A DNA stretch of 64,000 nucleotides from Opisthorchis felineus (GCA_004794785.1 SJOL01006423.1:280677-344676), one strand, 5' to 3'. Shown: positions 12,101-27,100, counted from the first letter of the stretch. Numbers and translations are program-made. The notes: a model not told the origin generated them from the letters alone.

Positions 12101-15100
12101 TGTAAAAGGTTTCCTTCAAGTGACTGGTATGCCTATATTTGTGGATGAGGCGATGCTGCCTTCTTTAGAGGAAGAATGGGCTAAAAAGTCTCGGACCTAA
12201 AAACTACACGCTCAGATCGCCCAACGGTTGACCATGACCCCCGGCGCATTGTTCAATACGGTCAAAATGCTTTTAAACCCAAAGATCAGTGCTGCTCAGA
12301 TGGCACCTACTGTGGACGCCTGACAGTCATACGTTCCTACCTGTGCTCTCGGGCTAGGCAAACCCTCCACAGCAATGCAGGTAAAAATGTTTTGTCATAG
12401 ACTATGGGCCGAACCACGAAACATGACCCTATTTTCTCCCACTACTTTGTGAGTCAAAGGCTCAAGCTGGGGTACCTCAAACAAACCGCGTTCTTCGGCT
12501 TTGTCAATCGGAAAGCAACATCTGCCCACGCAGTGGATAATTCTTTAATTTGTGCGCTCCGACTGTTATTACTACCCATGCCAATACAACCCTGCATGTT
12601 TGTATTGCTATAAAGTGAGTGTCGATTCCTAGCCCTCCGTTCAGGAATGTAAAATCCAAAGACACACTGCCAACACCAGGGTGTCTGTTAAAAGTGGCAG
12701 CATTAAATTTCTATGACGTTTACCAAACGGGCCAACAGACTTCCCATGCTCAGTCATTTCGCTTTAAAAATGGATGCCTTCAGAACACGAATACCTGATC
12801 CTACCACGGTAACACATCAACACCATTCAAATTGCTCACTTTATTAAGGGTTTACTCTCCGGGTTTCAGATTATCCAGAGACGCTTCACTGTCGTTTCAC
12901 TACCCAGCCTAACGTTCAACCCACCACCAGGTTCACAACAGAGCATAAACCGTTAAGTCGTAGCGGAAAGTGAAATCAAAAGCGAAATCATGCCTTTGAA
13001 GCGAAATAGAGTATTTGGTTCTGACTATTTTCCCCCGGTCTTAGTTAAGGATGGGGGAGAATGACTAGTTCAGTGTGGCAAAACTCAAGCAGAGCATTTG
13101 GAAGCCGAATGAAGTGCAAGAATAGCAGCAGATGTCTGACTTGGTTCCGTCCTTAAAAAAAAGGATAAGATCTGAATGTATCGTTCTAGTCACCGTAGCT
13201 TCGAAGATGCTCGCAGCTATCATCCTATATAGGCTTTCTGGGACTTGCAGGCGGGGGGGGGGGGGCTGGGTAGAGTCGTGAAAACTAAGCTGGAGTCCCT
13301 CCACCTGGAACACCACCACACTTATAGAAGGCCAACAGTTGTTGTTTTCTTAGATCTAAATGCACCGTTCCATCTAACGCATTGCCGTTTCTTGTGGTGA
13401 TGTCTCTCCTTCAAGAACGAGCCGAAAATGTTTGTCACAATTCTCCAACCCTTATATTCCAGCACCCCAAGGGCGTGTGAAGGTCCACGGAAAGTATTCT
13501 AAGTTCATCACCGAAAGTTGTGTCCGTCAGGACTGGACTTGGTCACCTTTCCTCTCCGATTTCGTAATCAAATCAGTAGTCGAGGAGCCCTACGCCGTCT
13601 TCTAACTCTGGCATGGGGCTTCTTCCCGGGGAAGACCTTAAAGACTTGGGGTATGCGGCGACATTGCGCTACTTGGTTCAGATCCCATCCCGATACAAAT
13701 ACTAACTAATCTAAATGGTATTGTCATGTGTTTTGGTATGTGCTGTGCATCTTCAAGTTGCAAGTGCTATTGCAAGACTGGGGAAGCGCATCACCATAGC
13801 TGGTCATGACATCAGAACCACTAAAAATGGTGGACAAATTTACCTCTCTGGATAGTTCCATCACGTCGCACAGCAACTCTACCGACCAAATGAATATTAG
13901 AAGCGCTAGAGCCCGTTCTACTTTTCTTCAGCTTAAGCACTTCTGGAGTAGACGTAATGCTAGTCTGTCGGTGAAAGGCGTGGTCCACAACGCTGCAGTG
14001 CGTCCAGTTTTGCTTTACGGCTGTAAAGCATGGCCACTTAGCATTGAAGACAAGAGAAGATTACTTATTTTTGATCATCGGAGTTTTCGAAGAACTACAC
14101 ATGTATTATCTGAACATCGAATAAGCAACGCCGAAGTGCGATGAATGGTTTTGACAACAAACCACGTGTTTGTCCAATCAATGAGTTGGTTCGGCTGCAC
14201 CACCTAAGATGGATCGCCCATGAGCTCCGCATGCCAGGTACTCGAGTGCTTACCCATGTCCTGTTTGTTGAAGCAGGTTCCGACTAGAAGATACCACAAG
14301 GTGGGCAACGCATGACCTGGAGAGAGTACATGTAAAACAACGGGGAACCTTGACTACCCTGGTGCATACCATCTGCGGAGTTGGGGTATCAAGGACTCAC
14401 CAGATTAATGACTGGAGGTGTTCATGTATATGGCGACTTCACGCAACCATTGATGTTGTATCTAATCTCTTGTTCTTAATCATTAGTCGACCGTTCTCTT
14501 TATTTTTTCCAGGAATGTTCTGTGCTCCTATATCTTGCACTATCCGTGACAACACAAAGCACCGTACGTACGTACGCGGTCCAAGTTTGTGAAACTGAAC
14601 GGAACCAGCGATGGAAAGCCCTTCGGTTGTGCTTCCGCAAGCAGAGGTGGGGTGGGTAAAGCAGCTGTCTTGGGAACTAGTAGTATCTTTTTCATTATAA
14701 GTCTATTTGTTGGTGGGTGGGGTTGCTCCCTGCCGAAACGAAGGCACTGCATTCGTAGATGTATCCGAGTTGAACTGGCCCAAAGAGAGTGTTCATCATT
14801 GTCGCCGTACTGTATAAGGTAGTTGTTTCAGTCACCAGCAGTTGCGTGGTGGTAGTCGAACAGCTGTGTATCCATGGTAGCTCGCGCCGTCTGAATGTAT
14901 CTCTAATATCATCGATTCGATTTTGATAGTCCACTATTTTGACTGGTTCTGAAACCGGGATATAGAGGATACACGCTAGTTCGGAAAGGCGGTCGAAGTA
15001 GAATGTCTGACCAGGGCAGTGATTTGTCGTTTCTTTAAATGCAACTCAGGTCTTTATGACTTTATTCTGCCCTGCCTCCTATTCGGCTTTGTGTATATTA

Positions 15101-18100
15101 TTACTATTTGGATCTTCCGTACTCTTTCAGGGCTTAGCTCTTCAAGCTACTTCGCTCGGTGCCCATTTCACTTCCGTTCAACTTGGTGCTAAACACCTCT
15201 CGGGATTTCCAGTCGGTCCAAGCTGTCCCTGTGGCTACCTGGATCTGGCAAAAACTTTTGCTCCCAAAGACCATGACACAAATAGTCTTTCTCCAAAAGC
15301 ATCCGTGGAGCATGCGGTGAGTGTCAATTCTTCCTGTTTTTATCCGTTTGTTTCGTTTCCCGGGTTGGTAGGTGAAACGAGAAGCTTCGAAACAGTTTCT
15401 CTGTTCACGTACACCATAGGTTACCGGCTTCGGCTGTACTGTACTTTAACACAGATTGTCACCAGCCAACCAACTGCATCCTGACGAAAGTTTCCCTCAC
15501 TGGACTCACTGGTCATATATCATAATGAAATTTCCAGTCATCTATTATGCACAAATGTTGAACTGTTGCACGTGGTGGTTAACAAGTTGTACATACGCAA
15601 CTAGGCTACGTCTTTACACGAGAGTTCGAACCAGTATCTGGCCGTTTACTATACTTGGCCAGAAGTCCTGCTGCAAATTTTTCTTGCCAGACCTGTACTT
15701 TAAAGTTACAGCCCTTGTGACACACCATACAACACTGCGCGCTTTGTTCCGCCCAATAACACCTTTCAGTCAGTGATCATTTCATAAGGAAACCAAATCA
15801 ATGCAGTGCAAAATCAAAGTGTGATCACCTGAGTCGTTGAACTTTAAATAACTGGTACTCTTGGGATTGGCACGAACAGAGCTAGGGTATTTGGAATCCC
15901 CAGCTGGTTCCTTGTTGGACTTAGTCAATGGGTCTTAATTGTTCTAACCGGACAACGATAATTTGGAACCCTTTCTTTTGCAAAGTTTCACTGTTTGGCC
16001 ATTGGCGTGTCCCTAGTTCCCTAATTTGAATGTACACAGAAGTTCCCAATGTCGATATTATGCTGTCCCACAGTCCAATAAGTTATGAGTATTAGTTTTT
16101 CCTTGGCACCACAAACTGATTGTTAATCTGTTCGAATCAGTATTTCAGCAGTGTCTAACTGCAGTCGGTTGCGCAACTCAGCAGTGTTGTTGGATTTTCC
16201 GATTCTACAGAGGCATCTTCACGTTACCAAAATAATTTGACCTTGAAAGCCAAGGGGCTTGGTTCGTATGTGCGTTCGCGTGTGCGCTAAGCACGCACTT
16301 CTGCCAATTCCAGTCATTCTACTCAATCGCACTGCACAGCAACCTGCAGTTATACACTTGAAACATTCATTCCCATCTTCCTTACTAATGGTCCCCTCAT
16401 GCTAACCACTCATACAGCACCAAACTTTCCTTGAGCTCGGCAATCCGAGGGATGCACAGGCGGATCCGGTACATTTGCGTCGCGTGTTTCACTCTGTTCT
16501 TCACGCGCCCAAATCTTTCGATGAGGATCCAATGTCGCTGCCTCCGTTATCCGTGGAGGCGTATTTGTCCAGATTCCACGATTCCTTCGTGCGCCAAGAA
16601 TATCCGGCTCTCTGGTTTGATCTAATCACGTCGATGGACTCCAAAAACCCCGATATTCGGTTGAATCAACGTGAGTGTTTTTGCTCAGTAAATTGCGTTG
16701 AATGTCGGTTACCACGTCTTCTGTTGCGTACTCTATAGTCACCATCATACTGACCTTTGCATGTAAGGATGGCTCCCATAATTATTATTGATGAATTCTC
16801 AGTGTGGGACCTGCATCACACATGTTGCAATCAGCCTCACTACAATCACCTACTGGGCTTTGAATACATCCTCGGTATGGTTCCAGTTCGCGAAGTGGTA
16901 TTTTCCGTTCTCACATTGTTTCTTGTAAAACTACTCACAACAAAAGCGTCTATCCACTGCATCGCAAAGCTACATCGCCAAACACTCCATAAGTTCGCTT
17001 TCAGAAGTCTTAGGCCTTTAGCATCTAAATGCACAGCCTACACAGACAAGACAGTAATATAGGCGGTCTTCTTTGTTCATCCAGATGAGCCGCGTAACGG
17101 ATTTGGTAAAGATACGACTACTTACGAATATGTATACAATGTTACAAAATTGGGATTGGGTCGGATGCTTGTGGAAGTAAGTTTGAGCCAAACTGCCTCC
17201 AAAATTCCGTACCTGAAAGACAGAGGTAAAATCATCATTCGATCCATCATCATTCGATCATTCGATTTCTTGTGGGCAGAGGTTCTAGTGTTCAGAAGTG
17301 CGCCTGTGCTTTAGAAAACTGTTTCGTAATTCACTATCCGGGGTGAGAAGAATCATGTCGAGATCTGAACAAGTTTTGGTGTGTCAATCTATCAAGGTTC
17401 CAATTACGAAACTGGATGATTTTACTATCGGATGAGGACAGGATTCTATTAAAACATCTGGTGATAATAAAGTCAACTTTCCACTTTGTCCACAAACGGT
17501 GAGTGGGCGGTACAATGTTACGGACTGGGCTGTGACAAGAGTGAAAAATTTGATTTTGCAAAGAGAAGTGTATAGAACGGTCAACTGTCTGACAAAAGAC
17601 CCAGTCGTCGGGTTTTTAGGACTACCTATGTCCTACGTGATTATTCCAGGATAATCAGAGGACGACCCAACTTCTAGGTGTTTGATTCAATTTGTGTACG
17701 TCAAGGAGCATCGTTGTTAATTGGTTTAGCAACGAACAAGTGATTTAGCTGGTCTATAACCCCAATGAAGGTGTTTTCGTGCTTTTGGCCCACTAGAGCT
17801 TTTGTCGCCTTCAATTTTTTTTCTACTGTTTGAAAGCTAGGGATTCGCACGATGTTCGTCCAGTCTAAGAGACTAAATAAAGATAGAATTGTCGTTGCCT
17901 CGTCCCCGTATTTGTATGCTTTTTTCTTGTGGCGATAATGTTTTTTAAGCTCAGCTGGTAACTAGTGTTTTTACAGGACAGCGCAACTCGAAGCAGAATT
18001 GTAAGTTTGTTGACAGTATATCGCAATATGTAAGTAGGTCGCCAGCATCAGAGGCTATAAATTCTTTAGTCTCGATTATCAACCGGCAGTCCAACTTAGC

Positions 18101-21100
18101 GGAGTTCATATTTCGCTCTTAAATTTTGTCACGAGTTGGTCGTTGTCTCTTCAGCACACCGTATGGAGAATTTTGGTCACGTAATGGCGAGGCGTCGTCA
18201 AGGTTATCTTACGTCGAGTGAGTCGCAGTCGAGATTGACATGATTCCGAGTTGGAAAGTTAGCAATGGTAGGCAGACCGATTCCTCCGGGAAAGTATTTA
18301 TCAGCCCATTCGAATTTGCCACAGACTTAGGAGAGACACAAGGTTTCCACAGAAGACCAGTACTCCAAGGAGACACTAGAAAAATTCTTAAGGTCTGCGC
18401 GCTTTCACAGTCCGGGCCTGTAGTACCCGAGGAATTTCGATGTGCATACAGTGATTTACTTCGGAAGAGCCAGTTCGATCGCCAGTGCAGGTCCACATTT
18501 CGGTACACCACTTTGTCTTCATAACTGTGGAGTCTCGGTCAGCTCGTTCAAGCGAAAATTCCTCAAGGAGGAGAAGGTCTTCCCATCTGCAACTGCACAA
18601 CCAGGTCTCTTGTATAAGCATTATCGAAAACTTTTAGAAACTTTCTCCAGAAAGGTGACCAGCTCATCGATTTTACCCAAAACAGGTTTCGCACTCAGTG
18701 ACAAAATATATGACAACGGACTTTTATAACGTTTTCTCTTCCAAAGTTTTACTGCCTGTCCAGCACGATGCTAACCTCTTTTCCTTCCTTCCCTATAGTT
18801 ACGGTCGAAAATTTGTAGGCCCTGTGCAGCTAGCCCTGTAGTTATCCCTTTCAGCATGGTACATATCTTTCGAGTTTCTCAAAAACCTACTAAATTTAAC
18901 CACTCCTTGCTATCTGATTCACCCTATATGACCAAGCCGGTTCAAACAGGTCGAACCCGTTCACTTCATATATGAGATTTTTCAGTACAGTTGGCTTGTT
19001 TTATCTCAGTGAAACCTGTCTATGCATGGGTCTTGGAAATCTACGTACCACGCTCTCGATAACTGACACTGCTTGTATCACCTCCAAGGTCTATCGATCC
19101 AACTAGCATTGTGGCTCAAACGATCGAATGCAACCGAAAATGCTAATGCTAATGGATTACTTCGCATGTCATTCAATATTAACCTGAATTGATTGCGCAT
19201 TTTCGTACTTTCATCTGGTTCTTCGATTGTGGTGCCTTATTGGGGGCCTGCCTGTTTGTCTGAGTGGCAGTGATTTTTTGATGCTTGTTGAGACAATTTA
19301 TCGGATGCCGGCAAATTACTGGCGTGCTCGGTCACATGCGATAAAGGCAGTTACGATTAGTGTCTGCACTTTGCTGCTCAACAACCGAGGCAGCTTGCTC
19401 AGCTAGATTGGTTTCATATTGATCAATATTTTCTCGTGCACAGTTTGTTCCTCTGTAGCCCTTTAAGCCTATGAGAGGTTAGTGAGGACAATTGTTTGCT
19501 ATACACGTTAAACACCAGCAACCCAGCGATAGTCACTGATGACACTCCATAGGGCGATAGAGATATGCTCACCTGTGGACTGACTGTAGGATAAGCAGAG
19601 CAAACTCGCTGTTTACCATTTTCCTGAAATAACCCACTCATGCTTCCTTCTTCTTTAGTTCCACGAATACGTTCGGGACAAACGGATGGAGTTACTGAGC
19701 GAGTCCACCTGAGAATTCTGTCAAATCGATCGTTAGTATACCTTTCCCCCACGATCCTCCATCGATCCGAAGCATTTATCAAATCGGTGAAGCGACATCC
19801 CCGGTACCCATGCTGTTTAAAAACGATCAGTCCAGGTATGTCAGTTAGGCATATTGATTTTAAAAAACTTGCGCGTGTCCTCTCAAGGACAATGCATTCG
19901 ACTGTGTTATTAAAGTTGGTCCATGCTAACTGACTACATAAACCTGCATACTTTATCGAATAGATCGAGCCATACATTTTCTGAATAAAAGCTCCTTTCG
20001 TTGAGCTCAATTTAGGGGCTATGGTGTCAACAGTAACTCGTGGCAATACGTGTAAATAGGCCTTCTCAGAAAGAGCCTCCTAGCTGGCTTTCATTGCTTT
20101 CATCCCGACTCTGTTCATTAGGTCAAATTGAACCGTTTAGCTGTCGCAACCTTCTGGTGAACCATTTCCATGCACCCCGGAAGGCATGATGACTGCAATC
20201 TTGTCAGATGACTCAAGTTTACAGACAGGAGAAAAGAAGTGAAAACCACGTACTTTTGAGTCAGCAGCCGGTACCCCAGACTGTTTCGTGGCGAACGTTC
20301 TCTGTGGTCCACATTAACAAAAGCGGCGTGCTTCCGTTTCCTAAATACAGTCCCAGAGATTCGCAATGCTCTTTCGGGGTACGGGTGATATGTATCATAC
20401 TTGGGCGACTCTGCTCAGTGAGTGGGTATGAACGAAGTTATCCGCCTGTCGAAATCAGTGGAGGTGAAATTTGGTATCGCAAATTGGTCTGGCGTCGAGT
20501 GGTCACTTAAAACAAACAAGAAGGCACATCTTTGTGTGAATATAGACCCTGGCTGAGGTTCACTTTGTCAAACACTTGAACTTGCCGTTAGATTTGCTCT
20601 ACCGTTGTTTTCGCCTCCTCGTGCATAGTGTTCAGAATCCCCAGACCAGTATTAATGTGGGTGTCGAAGAGGTAAGCTTGTCAAACAATCGTACTTTAAT
20701 CTAGATCAATACTCGAATTAATTTCCGCCCATGACCCCGGTTTTCGATATGAATCGATCAGCTATGACCTATGTTTAGTAGCCTAATACACAGTTGCTTA
20801 TGATGTATCCGCTCACAGCTAACGAGAGCAAGTCATGATGCAAAAATAATGGGGGCAGGGATCCGCTCGTGCAGCAAGATGTGAATGCCAATGACGTAAC
20901 ATACGAACGATGTACGTAGTGAATCATGATAGACCACTCACTGATCACTCTTAGTCTGGCCATTCCCTTTTTGTAGCCCCAGGTGAACATCTGCCCCTCA
21001 TCAAACCCCAACTTCCCCAATTTCTCGATGGAATCGCTGTCCAAACTATTCGTGTGGTGGTCGCTTCTCCTACAGTGTATTATTTCGCAAATCACTGGAA

Positions 21101-24100
21101 CAACAATGTGAGTTCAACTTAAGACGACTTTCCCTCTTGAATTTGGGTTTTTACTCCGATCAGTTTTCATTCGGCTTTTCGGATGACCGCTGTTACTTGA
21201 TTCTAAACGACATGAATGGTAAGTTTCCTAATCACCATCGGCAGAACGTCAGTTTTTAACACGCATGTTTCGATGCCATACAACGACCCACATGTTGCGG
21301 CCGAGAGCGGTACAACACAAACGTGCTCGTCAGTCCTAACGGATCGGCCTACAATGAATGTTAGTGATGGGGTCATCACGATTATCAGCTATAAAAACCG
21401 CGTACTTGCTGTACAGTGGTTGTAGCTCCCACAGTTTCGTCCGCCAATGATCCGGGGAGGTAGGGGTAGATAGCTACGCGCTGGAGGCGGTGGCTGATGT
21501 AATTGATGCTTGAATACAGGAGCATCAGTGGACTTTCATCGGGGAGATTGGGGGTGTGAGGTACAAGCCATGCACCGAAGGCAACAGCTTAAATGCACGC
21601 GCGCCATTGAGCGCGCGACTGGGCCATGCCTAACAGTGTTTCTAACCACTGATGTGTCCCGTCTCGGGGTCCCCATCGAAGGAGATGGCAATGACTAGCG
21701 TGGCTGCGTTTGCTGCTGAGTCATTAGTTAATCTCCCTTGACTTGTTTCCACCCCCACGTGGTTGTGTGAGAAGGGTTTTTAAAAAAAGTCGACCAACTT
21801 TTACATGGAACACGTCAAACCAATTTGGACGAACTTTTTTGGCGTGCCTTTTGACCACTTGCGCTACCACGTGCTATGCGCGTACGTTTGTCGCTAATTC
21901 AGATCGATTTGTCGTCCTCTCCGGGCTTTCTTTGGACTTGAACCAATTCGTGCAACAAGTAAGACGGAAACCCCCATAATTTGAATAGCGCATTTTATTG
22001 ATAAATCTCAAGACTTCGCAATTCTTGGCTTGTGATTTCGCGCGTCACTCAACTGGGCTTCCCCGAATACGTCAAGTATTCTACAATGGGGATGAACTCC
22101 TCACTAATCAGTACTTGTCCAGCGTTACCGTTCTGATGACAACAGCTTTGGTGAAGCATTTGGCAGAGTACTACCAGACTATCGTTTATCACCCTAACTG
22201 TGCGTTGACGGGCGGTTCTCAGGATAATTTGCCTGGTGCTTTACTGGGAGAGATGTGCGCTTACGCTGAAGCTAAAAGGAAGCGATGGCTGACATCGGTC
22301 CCTCGATGACAAACAAGCCACCGGTGTCAGCACACATTGCTATAGCATCATGTTTAGACCGGTTAATGGTTTACAACATGCCCATTTACGTCCGTCCGCC
22401 GATTTTTTACAAGGGGTTGCATGTAGCTCCACATTCGCGTCCCTGTACACCGTCGACGTCTGTCCAACTATCCGCCGGTGTCCACTTTTTATGGCTGTTG
22501 ACCTGCAAATACGACTCGGATATCAGCCATTTATTTGTTTCGTTTGGTTCTGCGAGAAGGGAACAACGACCGTGGATCGGTAATGACACCTATTTTCAAA
22601 AAGAGTGCCCGTAAAGGTAGCTGTAATGTAGGTGTTAACTCACAGAAGAGTATGCTCAAAAGTGTCAAGCACAGCAAACGGAACTTCGAACCTCAAGATG
22701 TCTGGAACGCGTTTGATGAGTGCTCCATAATAGTCTTCCAGATTCAGTTGTTGTGTGCCCCTGATGTTGGTTCGCAAGCGCTCGGTACCAAACAGGGCAT
22801 CATGTGTGCGCAGTTTCTCGAGAATTTTGTGTGCTCCCATATTTCTTTATCTTGACTGGACTGCGGACTATTTTTTCGCCTATGCGAATACACCACAGAG
22901 GTCAGCATTTTATTATCGTCTAGCTAGACTGCCTAGATATAGTTTGTCCGCAGGTTGCGGAGTCTTGTATCGAATGGGATGGCACTGTAAGTAAACAGCA
23001 ATGTTAAATGTGTCCAATTGTGATACTATACTCAACCGTGTTTACAAGATACGTGCGCACTTCGTGCTCAATCTACTAGTCCGTCTTTTTGCTAAAGTAC
23101 ATTCTTCTTTGAGACGATGCTATTTAAGTTGTTGACGCACACTCAGAAAGCCCACATTCAATTATTTCACATTTGAGTTTCCCACTAGTCCGGCGTAATT
23201 TGTATATGTGTTTAACTCTACTGGGTATTTTCTGATTTCCAAAGTGTTTTGTTGCATCGGCGACTAACCATCGCATTCATCTGTGTTTTACCCCCTACCT
23301 ACTAGTTTACGGGAACACCTCACTTACGGTTTCAATCAGACAACATAACATGGTCTCAAATCACTCCGCTGTACCCACTGGAGGTAGTCAATCACTTGAA
23401 ACGTTGGCCGTGCTCGGAGATTATCTTGCGTCGAATGACTAGCTGTCTGCTGACCGAAGCATCGTGGCCAACTGAAGCTAAACCGTCAGGTGTGATCGCA
23501 AGCAGTGAGCCTGAAATCCTCATGCACGCTTTCAGAAGAGGACGCGTCCGGTTTAGCACCGTTTTGTTACATCTCCTACCAGGCACTGTCTCACCCTCGA
23601 ATGAAATCCCACTACTCTCTTTATCGAAAGTCACCTGGTACTCTTGGATCCTGAACAGTCCGGAACTGTGGTAAGTGATTGGCTTACCCGTCATATCTGT
23701 TACTGCTTGTCTTTTCATTCAATTCATCGTTTTATTCGCCTCACACCGACCTTCTTTGTACTGCGCTTTAGGTCACATAGTCCAGATCTACCACATTTGC
23801 CGGAGTTCGAATGGCGATTGGTTTCCCGTGATCCCCTAGAAATCCGTCTATCTGCCGACTGGCTTCTTCATACGGCCTATTTGGCGACCTCTGTTGCCAT
23901 CCAGTTGGGAAATTTCGCCCGTTTCCTCTCAGCATCTACCGCGCGAGACTGTCCAACATTTGCTTCTGCCGGGAGATGTGAGGGCTTTCCATTTCCCAGG
24001 AAATCTTCAGACTCAAGTGAGTTTGAATACGGCTCTAATAACTATTATTCATTTTCTACATGGCCGTATCGTGTCCCCTCCGGAAATCGAACCCCATCAA

Positions 24101-27100
24101 AAAAGCCGTCGGAGCGCGGCTTTTCAGCGTTGGTCGCTGTTCGTACTTGGTGAGCACATCTTTTCTATAGTACTAGGACAATGGGATTTTACTACCCTCG
24201 TTTCTCCGAGATATACACTAAGTGGAAGTACAATGGCAGCATTGGTCACTGCTTTAAACACGATTTGGTTTGGGAGTTTATCCCCGGTAGGGAATATGGT
24301 CTTCCTATCAACCCTGGAAAAGCACGCAGAAACTGACCGTGGAAGGCACGAGCCATCATTTTTGCAAATGAGGTCTGTCACCTTCAACTTTGCAGATACT
24401 GTCAAAACGTAACTGCGTACTTAAGGGCATAGTGAGCTTACCACTGCTAATGATTGGAGTCCCATCTGCAGAACCAGAAAAGGGGTCAAAATGTCCAGTC
24501 ATGTTGTCATTTCCTTTACGGCAGACCACTTGCCAAGAGAACAGTTTTCGTAAAATTAGGACAACTCGTTCGTCCAAGTTGGAAGGTACTTTTTGTGTTC
24601 ATGCTTGGCCCCCATGATATCTACAGCTCCCGGCTTCTAACGTAAAGTGAAATTAGTCCGGGATCTGCAGGTATCCGTTATTATTTTCAGTTCCGTGTTT
24701 CGAACCCAGCTGTGTCTTTTCGCTTGTCCTGGTCTGGATTTTGGCAACTCGGCAATATCCCAGCCCTCATGCTTCCCTTGAGTGGCATGGCTTCTATACA
24801 ATGGCAGATACCGTAGCTGACTGGAAACTTGTGATTAGATACCCACTGATGCTGTCCATCCAATGCAGTATTGCAACCGTTTCATACGGTAATCATCCTT
24901 CGAAGTAAACAACTGAAAACACTGGAGGACAGTTCCAAATGCACAGAAGTCCGTAGAAAATGTTGCTAGTTTTTTTAGTGTTCGGAGGTAACTCTTTTGG
25001 ATGTGGTTTTTGGCTCAAGGGTCATTGAGATAACTGCATTGCTGGGGCTGATAGAAAATAACAGTGTGTACACAGTGTAGACATCAATTTCAGTATCGAA
25101 ATCGAGGTATACCATGCCGCTGGTATCGCTCATATTAAACTTTTCAGTATATATCCACCTTTGTTCATATGGTTGCGTTTGTGTGCCTCTTTGGACCTCT
25201 GGTAAACGATAGTGACATATACTTTCAAGAACATTTCATCCATAGTACCTCGTGCTTCGTGTGAGGCGCACTCTGTCGCCACATTAACCAATACCTTTCG
25301 ATGAACACTGTCTGGTCCGAACTTTTGCGTCTCCTTTCTCAATTTAATTTCCCTCGTTGTGAACCAAATGCTATGAGGTGGGTACATTTTGAATGAAGTC
25401 TATTGATTGAGAAGTTTGACGAAATTCCGTCACCTTTCAATGAGTTTATGCACCACGTGCTGAACTGATAAAATGTAGTAAGATTGGTGTTAGACCTTCT
25501 TAATTTGTGCTCCAGTAAACTACAACTGTCTTTCGTTTTTGGTGACATTAAAAAGTTTCCCCCTTGCTGGTCGGTTTTCTCTTTCGTCTCAGTGAATAAT
25601 GTCCAGCTGTGTGCCGATCTTCCCGGAGTCATCCGCGCTCGAACCTTTTGGAATTCCTCGTGTCGGATATATCAACTCAGTGTGCAAACGGACTTGGCTG
25701 TCTACTTGCGTTTTTATGATTGTGGAACCATCGTTCCTATAGTTCAACGTGACCCCTCCCTAAAGTCGAGCCGACCCTGCTTTACGCTCAACGATGGCCC
25801 CTATCTGCATCCTTCTGAGGATGTACCACTTATTGGACTCGCTTGTCAGTTTCCCAACGACGTATTAAACCTTTCCAGTAAGTGTTTTTATGCTACCATG
25901 TTTCACAAATGTCAAGGTCTCATCCAGCTGCTCTGAGACGAAAGTTTTGACTTTTCTTGGCTGGTATTATGGGTCCAAAAATGAATTAGCTAACGTAGAT
26001 CTAAGTGAGCTTGTTTCTGGTGGCTTTCGGACTTTTCTGTCGGTTTTACAAGAGCGCCACATAAGTATTCACATTTAGACATGAGTATTAGCCCTAAGTC
26101 AGTAAGCTTAACTCCATTTTGCTGCTGGACCGTGAACTGTTTATCGCACTTTGAATTTTTTTCCACGGTATACTTCAACATTCGGTCCCGGCCGGACTCG
26201 GTGCGGTCCACCCTCTTGATAACATCACCTGCCGTCTCTTGCGGAAACTAGTGCTAATCTTGGGTAACGTTATAACGAGGTCTAACTTTAACAAAGTCCC
26301 ATGTCACTTTATGAAACCGAATCAGCACATAAGTGCCGTATTACGTTAGTTCACAGAAAAGACTTTGAGTAGATAGCAGATATTTTATCGACTATTACAT
26401 CTCAACATTCCATAAGCGTGTGTCAGATGGCTCAAGCTCTCTTTCGCGGGTAGATTGATATCCTTTTTAAAAGGAGATTTCGTCCTGTAAGTGAAGCCAG
26501 TGTATGCTGAAGAGCCGAGAAACACTGTGCAGCTGTTTCATTCTTACTGAGAATCATCGGCATCGCGAATCTCACGAAACTCCAGAGAGTCTTGCACCCG
26601 CGACCTCCCGGCTAGTAGTTTGAAGACGAGGGTCCCCGAACGGTTCACCGTTCAGATTACTGACAGGGAGGTGGCAGGTTCGAGATTCCCTGGAGTTTCG
26701 TCCTTCGCGCAATGCTGATGATTCTTAATAAGAATGAAACAGCTCTACAGTGTTGCTCGGCTTTTCAGCATACATTGCTGAAATTTACATTGAAAATTTC
26801 AAAACCTCCTCACACTACCAGCGGATCGAAACTTCGAATGTTGCTGTATTAATAACCTTCAGAAAACTTGACATTATTTCTGTAGCTTCTTCCACCTGCC
26901 TTTGGGCTGCCTGATCTTTGGCATATCCAGTTTCTCATCATCCTCTTCATCCTCCGTCAAACTATTGGGATATTCTCCGTCCGGTTTCCGCTGCTCCGTC
27001 AATCTCGCTCTGTCCCTTGATCTTGCAGTAGAACGACGAACGTGATCCCAAACATGTACCTGAACGTTACTGTAGCCATCCAATATATAGGCGCGCCCCA

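Noticed and set aside
19423..20046. Long minus-strand open frame (207 aa)
   Set aside because: No domain, and it covers a + strand exon whose splice sites and phases fit VPS13B. Treated as an antisense shadow.
21840..21892. Reading DHLRYHVLCAYVC that resembles a human HYCYVHCYL stretch
   Set aside because: No acceptor before it and a stop directly after; exons 9 and 10 fill this place with correct phase.
21998..22614. Overlapping + frames of 77-109 aa in intron 10
   Set aside because: No domain recognised and not required by the exon phases.
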